Made by a program: the position numbers and the translations under genes. From Streptomyces sp. T12 (GTDB lineage Bacteria > Actinomycetota > Actinomycetes > Streptomycetales > Streptomycetaceae), in NCBI RefSeq assembly GCF_028736035.1, contig NZ_CP117866.1, positions 6,448,001 to 6,512,000 of the forward strand: DNA of 64,000 nucleotides, in the 5' to 3' direction. The notes below the pieces were generated by a model. The model did not search any database, was not told where the DNA came from, and saw only the letters and a list, made by a program, of their open reading frames with translations. Below are positions 17,567 to 25,783 of the stretch, in pieces. How positions within the stretch are numbered: position 1 is the first letter of the stretch; every line of letters begins with the position of its first letter.

Positions 17567-18523
17567 ATGGTCACATCAGCTCACGAGGGCATGCACCGCA
17601 TCTTTCAGGAGCGGCCCGAGATCCTGGCTCCCGTGTTCGGGGCGCTGGGCGTCCCCTTATCCGCGAAGGCGACCGTGGACGCCGTCACGACGGACGTGAC
17701 GGAGACCCGGCCGCTGGAACGACGCGTGGACACCGTGCTGCGCATCGGCCCGTCCGACGGCGAGGACTTCCTGCTTGCCGTCGAGGCGCAGTCGGGCAAG
17801 GTCGCGGGCAAGGAGTGGAGTTGGGCGTACTACATCGGCTACCTCCAGGCGAAGTACGGGCTACCCGTACTGCTTCTCGTCGTCTGCCAGGACAGAGCCA
17901 CGGCCAAGTGGGCGGCCGGTCCCTTCGACTGCGGCACGAGCGGCTGGACGGCTCTGCGGACGTATCCGCTGGTCGCCGGACCGGACAACCTACCGGTGAT
18001 CACCGACGCCCGGACCGCGGCGAAGAACCTCCCACTGGCAGTGCTCTCCGCCTTGGCACACGCCCGTAGCCGCGACTGCGACGCCATACTGGAGGCCATC
18101 AGCAGAGCCCTTCAGGAACTCCTTGATACCGATCCTGCCACCGCCAAGTACTTCTTCGACTTCCTCGAAGTCACCCTGGGTAAGACTCCAGCCGGAGAGA
18201 AATGGAAGGCAATCATGTCGACGTTCGTCAGCTACTTCCCCGGTCGGGGAACGGTCCGTGAGACGGCTTACCTGGAAGGCAAGGCCGACGGCGAGGCCAA
18301 AGGCGAGGCCAAAGGCGAGGCCAAAGGCGAGGCCAAGGGAATCCTGCTCGTCCTGGAGGTACGTGGCATCCCCGTACCGGACAGTGTGCGTGAGCGCATC
18401 ACCAACTGCACCGACCTCGATCGCATGGACGCCTGGCTGGAGCGGTCCCGTACGGTCGAGCGGGCCGAGGACCTGTTCGCCGAGGACCCGGAGGTTCCGG
18501 GGACCAGTCCTGAACAGGCCTGA
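17567..18523 (+). CDS. PD-(D/E)XK nuclease-family protein (Rpn/transposase-like)
   Basis: This is a 318-residue protein. It opens HEGMHRIFQERPEI and has RPLERRVDTVLRI followed by FLLAVEAQSGK, giving a PD-(D/E)XK-type site with Asp55, Glu73 and Gln75. The middle (LPVLLLVVCQDRATAKWA) fits the family often annotated as Rpn-like or putative transposase in Streptomyces. Near the C-terminus four GEAK repeats lead into GILLVLEVRGIPVPDSVRERI. ATG 17567 is the likely start. Leu31 is a TTA codon (17657-17659), which would make translation depend on the bldA tRNA. The function is unproven; relatives promote recombination or act in genome conflict. Confidence 0.75.
   Translation: MVTSAHEGMHRIFQERPEILAPVFGALGVPLSAKATVDAVTTDVTETRPLERRVDTVLRIGPSDGEDFLLAVEAQSGKVAGKEWSWAYYIGYLQAKYGLPVLLLVVCQDRATAKWAAGPFDCGTSGWTALRTYPLVAGPDNLPVITDARTAAKNLPLAVLSALAHARSRDCDAILEAISRALQELLDTDPATAKYFFDFLEVTLGKTPAGEKWKAIMSTFVSYFPGRGTVRETAYLEGKADGEAKGEAKGEAKGEAKGILLVLEVRGIPVPDSVRERITNCTDLDRMDAWLERSRTVERAEDLFAEDPEVPGTSPEQA
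18290..18337 (+). repeat. four tandem 12-bp repeats inside the nuclease gene
   Basis: The unit ggcgaggccaaa occurs at 18290, 18302, 18314 and 18326 (the last ends in g) and encodes GEAK four times. Near identity at the DNA level points to recent slippage. The unit keeps the frame, so the hinge between nuclease core and tail can vary in length. Confidence 0.9.
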
Positions 18524-18526
18524 GCA

Positions 18527-18967
18527 TTGACAGAACTGCAAGGCAGTCAGCAAGACATGAACCCGGAACTGCGAGAGGAAATCGCAGGTATTTTCACTTC
18601 GCTTATGGCAGCCATGGCCTTGGGGCTCGCGCCTGAGAAGGCCATGGCCGAACTTCACGGAAGGTACAAGGAGATCCTCAAGCGGGAGAGCCTGTCTCCT
18701 TGGGACATCGCGTATCTGCGGGGCAAGATCGAGAACTGGCCGCCGGGATACGCCGAGGAGTGGGCCGCCGGGTACGCCGAAGGTCTGGCCGAAGCCCGCG
18801 TCTCGGGGATCTTGCGCGTCCTGGAGAAGCACGGCATCCCCGTCCCCGAGGGTGCGCGGGAGCGCATCACCTCGTGCACTGACCTCGATACGCTCGCCCT
18901 CTGGTTCGACCGATCGCTGACGGCCACGACGGCCGAGGAGCTGTTGACGATCACGCGCTGCTCATAG
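18527..18967 (+). CDS. tail-only paralogue of the preceding nuclease-family protein
   Basis: The protein has 146 residues from TTG 18527, or 136 from ATG 18557. The last about 50 residues (GILRVLEKHGIPVPEGARERITSCTDLD) closely match the C-terminal segment of the 17567 protein (GILLVLEVRGIPVPDSVRERITNCTDLD), but no nuclease core precedes them. The first 90 residues are helical and include GYAEEWAAGYAEGLAEA, which resembles the repeated spacer. It lies three bases behind the nuclease stop, so they are probably co-expressed. It could compete for partners of the full protein or be a decayed copy. Its 3' end overlaps the convergent monooxygenase by 6 nt. Confidence 0.6.
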   Translation: MTELQGSQQDMNPELREEIAGIFTSLMAAMALGLAPEKAMAELHGRYKEILKRESLSPWDIAYLRGKIENWPPGYAEEWAAGYAEGLAEARVSGILRVLEKHGIPVPEGARERITSCTDLDTLALWFDRSLTATTAEELLTITRCS

Positions 18968-20143
18968 CGCCTGCTTTTCCTCCAGTACGTCCACCCGCCA
19001 AGCCGACGCCTGCGGCATGAACCTGTGCTCGGCCGCATACGCCGCCATACGCCCGTTCCGTGCCTCGGCCTCCGGCCCGTCCGGCAGATGGAACTCCCCG
19101 CCCGCCCGCGCGGAGCGGGCCTGCATGCCCGTGGCCCCCGCCAGCCGTCGGCGGACGTACCCGTCGAGTGCGTCGGGCACCTCGGCCGGGGTCACCCTCG
19201 CCAGGACATCGCCCAATACCGCCGCATCCAGAATCGCCTGGGCCGCCCCCTGCGCCTGGAACGGAACCATCGCGTGGGCACTGTCGCCGAGGAGGGTCAC
19301 CCGGCCGACGTTCCAGCGGGGGAGCGGGGTGCGGGTGTAGATGCCGTAGCGGTACACCTGGCCCGCGCGTTCGAGGACGCTCAGCACCCGGGGGTCCCAG
19401 CCGGCGAACTCGCGCATTTGCTCGCCGGGATCCGCCTTCGCCGTCCACGACTCCTGGGCCGGCGCCTTCGTGCTGAACACGGCCACGACGTTGAGGAGTT
19501 CACCGCGGCGCACCCAGTAGTGGACGAAGTGGCGGTCCGGGCCGAGCCAGACGGCGAGTGGGGGGAGGCCCAGGTCGGTCACTTCCTCGGCCGGCAACAG
19601 GGCCCGGTATGCCGCCGTTCCCGAGAAGACCGCCTCGTCCTTGCCGAAGAGCCACTGGCGAGCCGCGGATCGGATGCCGTCCGCCGCCACCACGAGGTCT
19701 GCGGTCAGGCGCTCGCCCGTCGCCGTCATCACCTGGGCGTAGTCGTCGTCCTGGCCGATCGCGACGACCGTCGTGTTCAGGCGTACCGCCTCCCGTGGCA
19801 CCGCGGCGGCCAAGGCGCCGTGCAGGTCCGCCCGGTGGACCACCAGATACGGCGCCCCGAACTCCTCCTCCGCCTCGCGGCCCAGCGCGTAGCGGCAGAT
19901 CTCCGACCCGTCCGACCAGGTGCGAAAGCTCACGTGGGCAGGGCGGGCGGCCCGGGCGGCGACCGCGTCCAGCACGTCCAGTCGGCGTAACTCCCGCGTG
20001 GCGTTGGGGGCGAGCTGGATTCCGGCGCCCACGTCCGTGAAGCGCGCCGTCTGCTCGACCAGCGTCACCTCGACACCCGCGCGGCGCAGGCTCAGTGTCG
20101 CGGCCAGTCCTCCGATGCCTGCTCCGACCACGATCGCCCTCAT
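18962..20143 (-). CDS. FAD-dependent monooxygenase (salicylate hydroxylase-like)
   Basis: This 393-residue enzyme uses NAD(P)H and O2 to hydroxylate a small, usually aromatic, substrate. It has the FAD Rossmann motif VVGAGIGGLAATLSLRRAG at the N-terminus, the DG motif VVAADGIRSAARQ and the FAD ribityl motif GDSAHAMVPFQAQGAAQAI. ATG 20143 (MRAIVVGAG) is chosen over an in-frame start seven codons upstream because the Rossmann strand begins there. Leu52 is a TTA codon (plus-strand 19988-19990), so it may need bldA tRNA. The substrate is unknown and no pathway partners are adjacent. Confidence 0.85.
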   Translation of the reverse strand: MRAIVVGAGIGGLAATLSLRRAGVEVTLVEQTARFTDVGAGIQLAPNATRELRRLDVLDAVAARAARPAHVSFRTWSDGSEICRYALGREAEEEFGAPYLVVHRADLHGALAAAVPREAVRLNTTVVAIGQDDDYAQVMTATGERLTADLVVAADGIRSAARQWLFGKDEAVFSGTAAYRALLPAEEVTDLGLPPLAVWLGPDRHFVHYWVRRGELLNVVAVFSTKAPAQESWTAKADPGEQMREFAGWDPRVLSVLERAGQVYRYGIYTRTPLPRWNVGRVTLLGDSAHAMVPFQAQGAAQAILDAAVLGDVLARVTPAEVPDALDGYVRRRLAGATGMQARSARAGGEFHLPDGPEAEARNGRMAAYAAEHRFMPQASAWRVDVLEEKQAL

Positions 20144-20203
20144 GCGACGCCCCCGACGGGACACCGGCCCCGTGAGACAGAACGCCGCCGTATCGCCCTC
20201 TGC

Positions 20204-21640
20204 TCAGCCCCGTACATCCCGCCAGGCCCCCGGAATCCCCTCGGCCACGTCATGCGCCCCCACCGGCGCCCCGTCCGCCGCGAATCTCGCCGACAGGCCG
20301 TGGAGATACGCCGCCACGCTCGCAGCATCCAGCGCCGGGAGCCCCGTCGCCAGCAGCGATCCCGCCAATCCCGACAGCACGTCCCCGCTGCCGGCCGTGG
20401 CCAGCCAGGACGTGCCGGTCGGATTCACTCGTACCGCCCCCGTGCCCCCCGCGTCGGCCACCAGCGTCGTCGACCCCTTCAGCAGCACGGTGGCCGCATA
20501 ACGCGCCGCCAACTCCCGCACCGAAGCCAGCCGAGCCCCCTCGACCTCCTCCCGTGCCACCCCCAGCAGCGCCGCCGCCTCCCCGGCGTGCGGGGTCATC
20601 AGGGTCGGTGCCGTACGGCCCCGTACCGCCTCGGCGTCCGCCAGCCGCAGCCCGTCCGCGTCGATCAGCACCGGGACGTCCGTCGCCAGCACCTCCGCCA
20701 CCGTCGCCGCGTCGTCTCCGGCGCCGGGGCCGACCACCCAGGCCTGCACGCGCCCCGCCTTCTTCGGTCCCCGGTCCGACACCAGCGTCTCGGGGAAGCG
20801 GGTGATCACCGCGTCCCCGGCCGGACCGACGTACCGTACGGCCCCCGCCCCGCCCCGCAGCGCCCCCGCGACCGCGAGCACGGCGGCGCCCGGATAGCGA
20901 GCCGAACCGGCCGCGATGCCGACGACCCCCCGGCGGTACTTGTCCGACTCCGCCGCCGGCCTCGGCAACAGCCGTGCCACGTCGTCGTGTTGCAGCGCCT
21001 CCAGCTCCACCGCGTCGTTCGGCAGCGCCAGACCGATGTCCACCAGCCGTACCACCCCGGCGTACTCCCGCGCCGGATCGATCAGCAGCCCCGGCTTGTG
21101 CGTGCCGAAGGTGACGGTGAGGTCGGCCCGCAGCGCGGCGCCGCGTACCTCGCCCGTGTCCACGTCCACGCCGCTCGGCAGGTCCACGGCGACCACGGCG
21201 GCCCGCGAGCGCTCGGCCGCGGCGGCCAGCGGTACCGCCTCCGGACGGAGCCCGCCCTTGCCGCCGATCCCGACGATCCCGTCGACGACCAGATGCGCGC
21301 GCTCGATCAACTCCTCGGCGGTATCGACACCCGCCGCCCGGCCGCCCGCCCGGCGCAACGCCGCCAGCCCCCCGGCATGCGCCCGCTCGGGGTTCAGCAG
21401 GATCGCCGTAACTCCCGCCCCGCGCCTGGCCAGTCGGGCCCCGGCGTACAGGGCGTCGCCGCCGTTGTCGCCGCTGCCGACCAGCAGGACGATCCGGCTG
21501 CCGTACACCCGGCCCAGCAGATCCGCGCAGGCGGCGGCGAGTCCGGCCGCCGCCCGTTGCATCAGTGCCCCGTCCGGAAGCCGTGCCATCAGCTCCCGCT
21601 CGGTCGCCCTTACCGTCTCCACGCTGTACGCAGTCCGCAT
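20204..21640 (-). CDS. nnr: bifunctional NAD(P)H-hydrate epimerase / dehydratase
   Basis: This is a 478-residue fusion that repairs damaged NADHX/NADPHX. The N-terminal YjeF epimerase domain (about 1-210) has VGSGDNGGDALYAGA and VVAVDLPSGVDVDTGE. The C-terminal dehydratase (about 220-478) has VVGPGAGDD, LMTPHAGEAA and TAGSGDVLSGLAGSLL, the ribokinase-like motif. The start ATG 21640 gives MRTAYSVETVRATE, the usual opening. It sits just upstream of acpS and alr in the core order, as in other Streptomyces, though the beta-helix gene intervenes here. Confidence 0.95.
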   Translation of the reverse strand: MRTAYSVETVRATERELMARLPDGALMQRAAAGLAAACADLLGRVYGSRIVLLVGSGDNGGDALYAGARLARRGAGVTAILLNPERAHAGGLAALRRAGGRAAGVDTAEELIERAHLVVDGIVGIGGKGGLRPEAVPLAAAAERSRAAVVAVDLPSGVDVDTGEVRGAALRADLTVTFGTHKPGLLIDPAREYAGVVRLVDIGLALPNDAVELEALQHDDVARLLPRPAAESDKYRRGVVGIAAGSARYPGAAVLAVAGALRGGAGAVRYVGPAGDAVITRFPETLVSDRGPKKAGRVQAWVVGPGAGDDAATVAEVLATDVPVLIDADGLRLADAEAVRGRTAPTLMTPHAGEAAALLGVAREEVEGARLASVRELAARYAATVLLKGSTTLVADAGGTGAVRVNPTGTSWLATAGSGDVLSGLAGSLLATGLPALDAASVAAYLHGLSARFAADGAPVGAHDVAEGIPGAWRDVRG

Positions 21641-21681
21641 GCGACCGAGTCTCCCGTACCCGGCGAAGCCCGTCGCATCCA

Positions 21682-21755
21682 TTGACGCTTTGCCGTGCCT
21701 TTGCCAAACTCTCCGGCCCCCACAGGATGAATCGATTCAGTCGAAACGGATTCGA
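21682..21755 (+). promoter_or_regulatory. promoter with two palindromic operator-like sites ahead of the beta-helix gene
   Basis: TTGACG (21682-21687) and CAAACT (21705-21710) are 17 bp apart. Just downstream lie the palindrome tgaatcgattca (21728-21739) and the inverted repeat tcgaa-acgga-ttcga (21741-21755). Two adjacent palindromes after a promoter fit repression, for example by a LacI-type regulator of plant-polymer use. No such regulator gene is adjacent. Confidence 0.45.
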
Positions 21756-21785
21756 TGAGATCGGTTCTATGAGAGGAAGCCCCTC

Positions 21786-22952
21786 ATGGGACGCAGAGCC
21801 GTATTCATGGGACGCAGAGCCGCCCTCCTCGCTGTCGCCGGTGCCACCGCTGTCCTCACCGTCGTCGGCACCCTCACCGCCCCCGCCCCCGCCGTGGCCG
21901 CCGCCTGCGGCGAAGGCTCCTACCAGGCCGAAGCCGTCCTCAGCGGCAGCACCTGGACCGCGCGGCGCGGCAGCAGCACCGTCTATACGGGCGGTGACAT
22001 GCGGGCCGCCGTCCAGGCGGCCGTCAACAGCCTCACCTCCGGGCGTACCGCCAAGGAGCGGGTGGTGGTGCGGGGTTCGGGAGCCGTGTCCGCCGGGTCG
22101 CGCATCTCCCTGCCGAGCTACACCGCGCTCGACGTCTGCGGCACCATCAACGTCACCGGCAGCGGTTCCGGCGACCAGGCGCCCGTCTACTCGCGCGGCA
22201 CCCGGGACGTCGAGGTGCAGCACCTGAACCTCACCGGCAGCCCGCTGTACGGGATCTTCCTGCGGAACGTGCAGAACGTCGTTCTCGGGCAGATCGACAT
22301 GCGGCTGTCCGCGGGGCTGGGCGTGCGGATCGACAACCGGGGCGACACCAGCCAGTGGACGCGGAACGTCCGGATCGACAACGTGTACGTCTCCGGGGCC
22401 TCCAGCCACGCCGTGGAGACGTACGGCGTCGACGGCCTCACCATCGGGACGGTGACCGCGCGGAACGTGGGCGAGTCGGGTCTGCTGCTCAACCAGACCA
22501 TCAACGCCACCGTCACCAAGGTGGACGCCGAGAACGCGGGGGCGGGCACCGGATACGCCGCCTTCCGCATGGCCAACCGGAACGGGCGGGTGGGGAGTTC
22601 CTATCCGACCAACATCCGGGTGGGCGAGGTCATCGCGCGCGGTGGCGGGCGCGGGGTGTTCTGCGTGTCCGAGAGCGGCGGGGCCGTCATCGACCGGGTC
22701 ACCCTCTCCAACACCGGCAACAACTCGGTCCTGATCGAGAACTGCTACAACGTCAGCCTCGCCGCCCAGAGCGGCACCGTCACAGGCGGCGGTGAGCTGC
22801 GGCTGGCGGCGCGGTCGGAGTTCCCGAACAACCGGGACATCACCGTCCAGAACCTGACCGTGACCAACTCGGCCATCAGGGAGAGCCCTTGTGGTGAGAA
22901 CACCACGTTCCGGAACATCACCCGCGTGAACACGAGCCAGTCGATCTGCTGA
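21786..22952 (+). CDS. secreted right-handed beta-helix protein (pectate-lyase-like)
   Basis: This is a 388-residue protein. A signal peptide with a twin Arg (GRRAALLAVAGATAVLTVVG) ends near VAAACGEG, so export may be by Tat or Sec. The mature part reads as successive beta-helix coils: VEVQHLNLTGSPLYGIFLRN, VVLGQIDMRLSAGLGVRI, VRIDNVYVSGASSHAVETYG and so on, each with Asn, Val and Gly at turn positions. This fold is used by pectate lyases, polygalacturonases and related polysaccharide enzymes. The first ATG 21786 has aggaag at good distance; a second ATG at 21807 starts an almost identical 17-bp stretch. Catalytic residues are not clear, so the activity is left open. Confidence 0.75.
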   Translation: MGRRAVFMGRRAALLAVAGATAVLTVVGTLTAPAPAVAAACGEGSYQAEAVLSGSTWTARRGSSTVYTGGDMRAAVQAAVNSLTSGRTAKERVVVRGSGAVSAGSRISLPSYTALDVCGTINVTGSGSGDQAPVYSRGTRDVEVQHLNLTGSPLYGIFLRNVQNVVLGQIDMRLSAGLGVRIDNRGDTSQWTRNVRIDNVYVSGASSHAVETYGVDGLTIGTVTARNVGESGLLLNQTINATVTKVDAENAGAGTGYAAFRMANRNGRVGSSYPTNIRVGEVIARGGGRGVFCVSESGGAVIDRVTLSNTGNNSVLIENCYNVSLAAQSGTVTGGGELRLAARSEFPNNRDITVQNLTVTNSAIRESPCGENTTFRNITRVNTSQSIC

Positions 22953-22977
22953 CCGCCGAGTGCGTGGTGGCGCAGGC

Positions 22978-23349
22978 TCAGCCCTCCGCCACCACCACCG
23001 CCGACGCCACCCCGGCGTCATGGCTCAGCGACACGTGCCAGGACCGTACGCCCAGTTCGGCCGCGCGTGCCGCCACCGTCCCCGTCACCCGCAGGCGTGG
23101 CCGGCCGCTGTCCTCGACGAAGACCTCGGCGTCCGTCCAGAGCAGGCCCGAGGGTGCGCCCAGTGACTTCGCGAGGGCCTCCTTGGCGGCGAAGCGGGCG
23201 GCGAGCGAGGCGATGCCCCGGCGTTCACCGCTGGGCAGCAGCAACTCGCTCTCCAGGAACAGCCGTTCGGCCAGCGCAGGTGTGCGTTGCAGCGCCGCCT
23301 CGAACCTGTCGATCTCGGCCACGTCGATACCGACCCCGATGATGCTCAT
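22978..23349 (-). CDS. acpS: holo-[acyl-carrier-protein] synthase
   Basis: This 123-residue enzyme is the family length. It transfers phosphopantetheine from CoA to acyl carrier proteins of fatty acid and polyketide synthesis. It has [14 protein letters not shown] (Mg-binding Asp) at the N-terminus, [14 protein letters not shown] (Mg-binding Glu), and [17 protein letters not shown] near the end. ATG 23349 has aaggtg upstream; the frame is open for 34 more codons without similarity. It makes CoA-dependent chemistry downstream of the coaA product. Confidence 0.95.
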   Translation of the reverse strand: MSIIGVGIDVAEIDRFEAALQRTPALAERLFLESELLLPSGERRGIASLAARFAAKEALAKSLGAPSGLLWTDAEVFVEDSGRPRLRVTGTVAARAAELGVRSWHVSLSHDAGVASAVVVAEG

Positions 23350-23459
23350 GCCGAGCACCTTACGGTCGGCCTCCCGCTCACCGATGCCGGCCTCCCGCTC
23401 CTCGTTAGGGTGACGCCGCCGCGCGGCACCTCCCGCCCGGCGGGCCCTCACGCTTCCCT

Positions 23460-24353
23460 GTGCGCATGATCAGCGGACGTATCGCATGTCGGAGCATGGC
23501 CGTAGTACTCGCCGCGGCCACCCTGCTGCCCGTGGGCAGCGCGTCGGCCGACCCCGTCCCCCCGGACTCCGCACCGCAGACCGAGCTCGTGCCCGGGATC
23601 CCCCTGGACCTGCTCCCGCTGTGGCAGATGGACACGCCCGACCAGGCGGTGGCGCCGGAGGTGTACACGCCCAGCGCCGAGGAGGACGCCGTCGAGCCGC
23701 AGGACGCGCCGCAGGAGGCGTACGACCGCGTGGAGTACGTCGACCCCATCGACACCCTCGGGGGCGTGAAGTGCAGCGAGGAGACGGGCCCGCGGCAGCG
23801 GCAGGTCGAGCAGTGGCTGAAGCTGCCGGTGGACGGGGAGCAGTCGGCCGCCGACTGCCGGGCCATCCGCGACTTTCAGGAAAAGCACAAGATCAAGCCC
23901 GCCATCGGGTTCGCCGGGCCGGTGACCTGGGCCACCATGCAGCTCGTCACCGCCGGGAAGAACCCGAACGCCGACAAGAAGTGCCCGGTACGGCGGTACC
24001 GGGTCGCCTGTGTCGACCTCGACCGGCAGCTGACCTGGGTGCAGGACGGCAAGGACGTCGTGTTCGGGCCCGTGCCCATCCGCAGCGGACGGGAGGGGTA
24101 CGGGACGCGCACCGGGTGGCACGCGGTCTACTGGCGGCACAAGAACCACGTCTCGTCGCTGTACAACAGCCCCATGCCCTACTCCCAGTTCTTCAGCGGG
24201 GGACAGGCCTTCCACGGCGTCTACGCCAGCATCTTCACCCCCGTCGGCTCGATGGGCTGCGTCAATATGCTCCTGGACGACGCCCGCAAGCTGTGGCGGG
24301 TGCTGAAGAAGAACGACAAGGTCTACGTGTGGGGGCGGCGGCCCAGTGCCTGA
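23460..24353 (+). CDS. secreted L,D-transpeptidase with peptidoglycan-binding domain
   Basis: The protein has 297 residues from GTG 23460 or 295 from ATG 23466. A signal peptide ([18 protein letters not shown]) is followed by an acidic region, a peptidoglycan-binding helix bundle ([32 protein letters not shown]), and a C-terminal YkuD domain. The YkuD active site reads [19 protein letters not shown] with catalytic Cys265 (numbered from 23466). Such enzymes make 3-3 crosslinks or attach proteins to peptidoglycan. It is adjacent to alr, which supplies D-Ala for the same wall. Confidence 0.85.
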   Translation: MRMISGRIACRSMAVVLAAATLLPVGSASADPVPPDSAPQTELVPGIPLDLLPLWQMDTPDQAVAPEVYTPSAEEDAVEPQDAPQEAYDRVEYVDPIDTLGGVKCSEETGPRQRQVEQWLKLPVDGEQSAADCRAIRDFQEKHKIKPAIGFAGPVTWATMQLVTAGKNPNADKKCPVRRYRVACVDLDRQLTWVQDGKDVVFGPVPIRSGREGYGTRTGWHAVYWRHKNHVSSLYNSPMPYSQFFSGGQAFHGVYASIFTPVGSMGCVNMLLDDARKLWRVLKKNDKVYVWGRRPSA

Positions 24354-24398
24354 GCGCGCCCGAGGGCTCGTAGGGGGGAAGTGCCCGGGGGCCGTTCG

Positions 24399-24432
24399 CG
24401 GCCTCTGAGAGACTGGCGGCCTCTGAGAGACT
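24399..24432 (+). repeat. 16-bp direct repeat in the alr leader
   Basis: cggcctctgagagact occurs at 24399-24414 and 24417-24432, separated by 2 bp, directly before the alr Shine-Dalgarno (agggga). It may be a simple duplication or a pair of binding half-sites. Confidence 0.8.
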
Positions 24433-24442
24433 AGGGGACGCG

Positions 24443-25606
24443 ATGAGTGAGACAGCTGCTGTGCCGACCGCTGCCGTGCGCGCACGCGCCGAGATCGATC
24501 TGGGCGCCCTGCGCGCCAATGTGCAGAACCTGCGCGCCCGTGCCCAGGGTGCCGCCGTGATGGCCGTCGTCAAGTCCGACGCGTACGGCCACGGCGCGGT
24601 GACCTGCGCCCGTGAGGCCCTCGCCGCGGGCGCGAGCTGGCTCGGCACCACCACGGTCGAAGAGGCCCTCGAACTGCGCGCGGCCGGGCTTCCCGGTCGC
24701 ATCCTGGCCTGGCTGTGGGTGCCGGGCGCGCCCTGGCAGCAGGCGATCGAGGCCGACATCGACGTCTCGCTCGGCAGCATGTGGGACGTGCGGGAGGTCG
24801 CCGAGGCCGCCCGGGCGGCGGGACGCCCCGCGCGCGTGCACCTCAAGGCCGACACCGGCCTCGGCCGCAACGGCTGCCAGCCCGGCGAGGACTGGGCCGA
24901 AGTCGTCGCGGCGGCGCTGCGCGCGGAGGCCGAGGGGCTGGTCCGGATCGTCGGCGTGTTCTCGCACCTCGCGTGTGCCGACCTGCCGGGGCACCCGTCC
25001 ATCGCCGCCCAGCTCGCCCTGTTCCGGGAGATGACGGCCTACGCCGAGCAGCAGGGCGTACGGCCCGAGGTGCGGCACATCGCCAACTCGGCGGCCACCC
25101 TCACCCTGCCCGAGAGCCACTTCGACATGGTCCGCGTGGGCATCGCCATGTACGGCGTCTCGGCCAGCGCGGAGCTGGGCACCCCGGCGGACTTCGGCCT
25201 GCGCCCGGTGATGACGCTCAGCGCTTCGCTGTCCCTCGTCAAGCGCGTCCCCGGCGGCCACGGCGTCAGCTACGGCCATCACTACATCACCCCGGGCGAG
25301 ACCACCCTCGGCCTGATGCCGGTCGGCTACGCGGACGGCATTCCGCGGCAGGCCTCGGGCAGCAGCCTGGTGCTGGTCGACGGCAAGTTGCGGACGATCG
25401 CCGGCCGGGTCGCCATGGACATGTTCGTGTTGGACCTGGGCGGCGACGAGCCCCCGGCGGGCAGCGAGGCCCTCCTGTTCGGGCCCGGCGACCGGGGCGA
25501 GTCCACCGCCATGGACTGGGCACAGGCCGCGGGCACCATCTCCTACGAAATCGTCACGCGGATCGGAACGCGCGTTCCACGCGTCTATAGGAATGCGTCC
25601 GTGTGA
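24443..25606 (+). CDS. alr: alanine racemase
   Basis: This 387-residue PLP enzyme makes D-alanine for peptidoglycan. The PLP Lys is K44 in AVVKSDAYGHG. The second catalytic base is Tyr277 in GVSYGHHYITPGE, and MPVGYADGIPR and AGRVAMDMFVLDL follow in the C-terminal beta domain. ATG 24443 lies just after agggga. It probably has its own promoter in the 89-bp gap after the transpeptidase gene. The final codons already belong to the 13/14-bp repeat array that runs into the intergenic region. Confidence 0.97.
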   Translation: MSETAAVPTAAVRARAEIDLGALRANVQNLRARAQGAAVMAVVKSDAYGHGAVTCAREALAAGASWLGTTTVEEALELRAAGLPGRILAWLWVPGAPWQQAIEADIDVSLGSMWDVREVAEAARAAGRPARVHLKADTGLGRNGCQPGEDWAEVVAAALRAEAEGLVRIVGVFSHLACADLPGHPSIAAQLALFREMTAYAEQQGVRPEVRHIANSAATLTLPESHFDMVRVGIAMYGVSASAELGTPADFGLRPVMTLSASLSLVKRVPGGHGVSYGHHYITPGETTLGLMPVGYADGIPRQASGSSLVLVDGKLRTIAGRVAMDMFVLDLGGDEPPAGSEALLFGPGDRGESTAMDWAQAAGTISYEIVTRIGTRVPRVYRNASV

Positions 25607-25674
25607 TGCGTCGGTGTGATGCGTCCCTGTGATGCCTCCATGTGATGCGTCTATCCGAATGCATCCAGGTGAAT
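25581..25674 (+). repeat. seven tandem 13-14 bp repeats at the 3' end of alr
   Basis: Units start at 25581, 25595, 25608, 25621, 25634, 25647 and 25661, with consensus gcgtcc-n-tgtgat. Four central copies are 13 bp and differ at few positions; the outer copies are 14 bp and end in gaat. The first two overlap the last codons of alr. The rest of the gap to the hydrolase gene (to 25783) shows nothing else clear. Function is unknown. Confidence 0.8.
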
Positions 25675-25783
25675 GAGGAACAAGACGGGTAACCCGTAGC
25701 GGAACACCGTTTCGAACAACACCTGCACCATCCAGCACTCATGCCACACCGGCACCACCAGACCCAGCGACGAGGAGCGGTAC

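Noticed and set aside
20250..23021. A 923-residue open frame on the minus strand across nnr and the beta-helix gene
   Set aside because: It is antisense or out of phase with clear genes and is dominated by Arg, Gly, Pro and Ala, as expected of shadow frames in GC-rich DNA.
25581..25674. CRISPR array at the 3' end of alr
   Set aside because: Units are 13-14 bp, contiguous and without spacers, and no cas genes are nearby.
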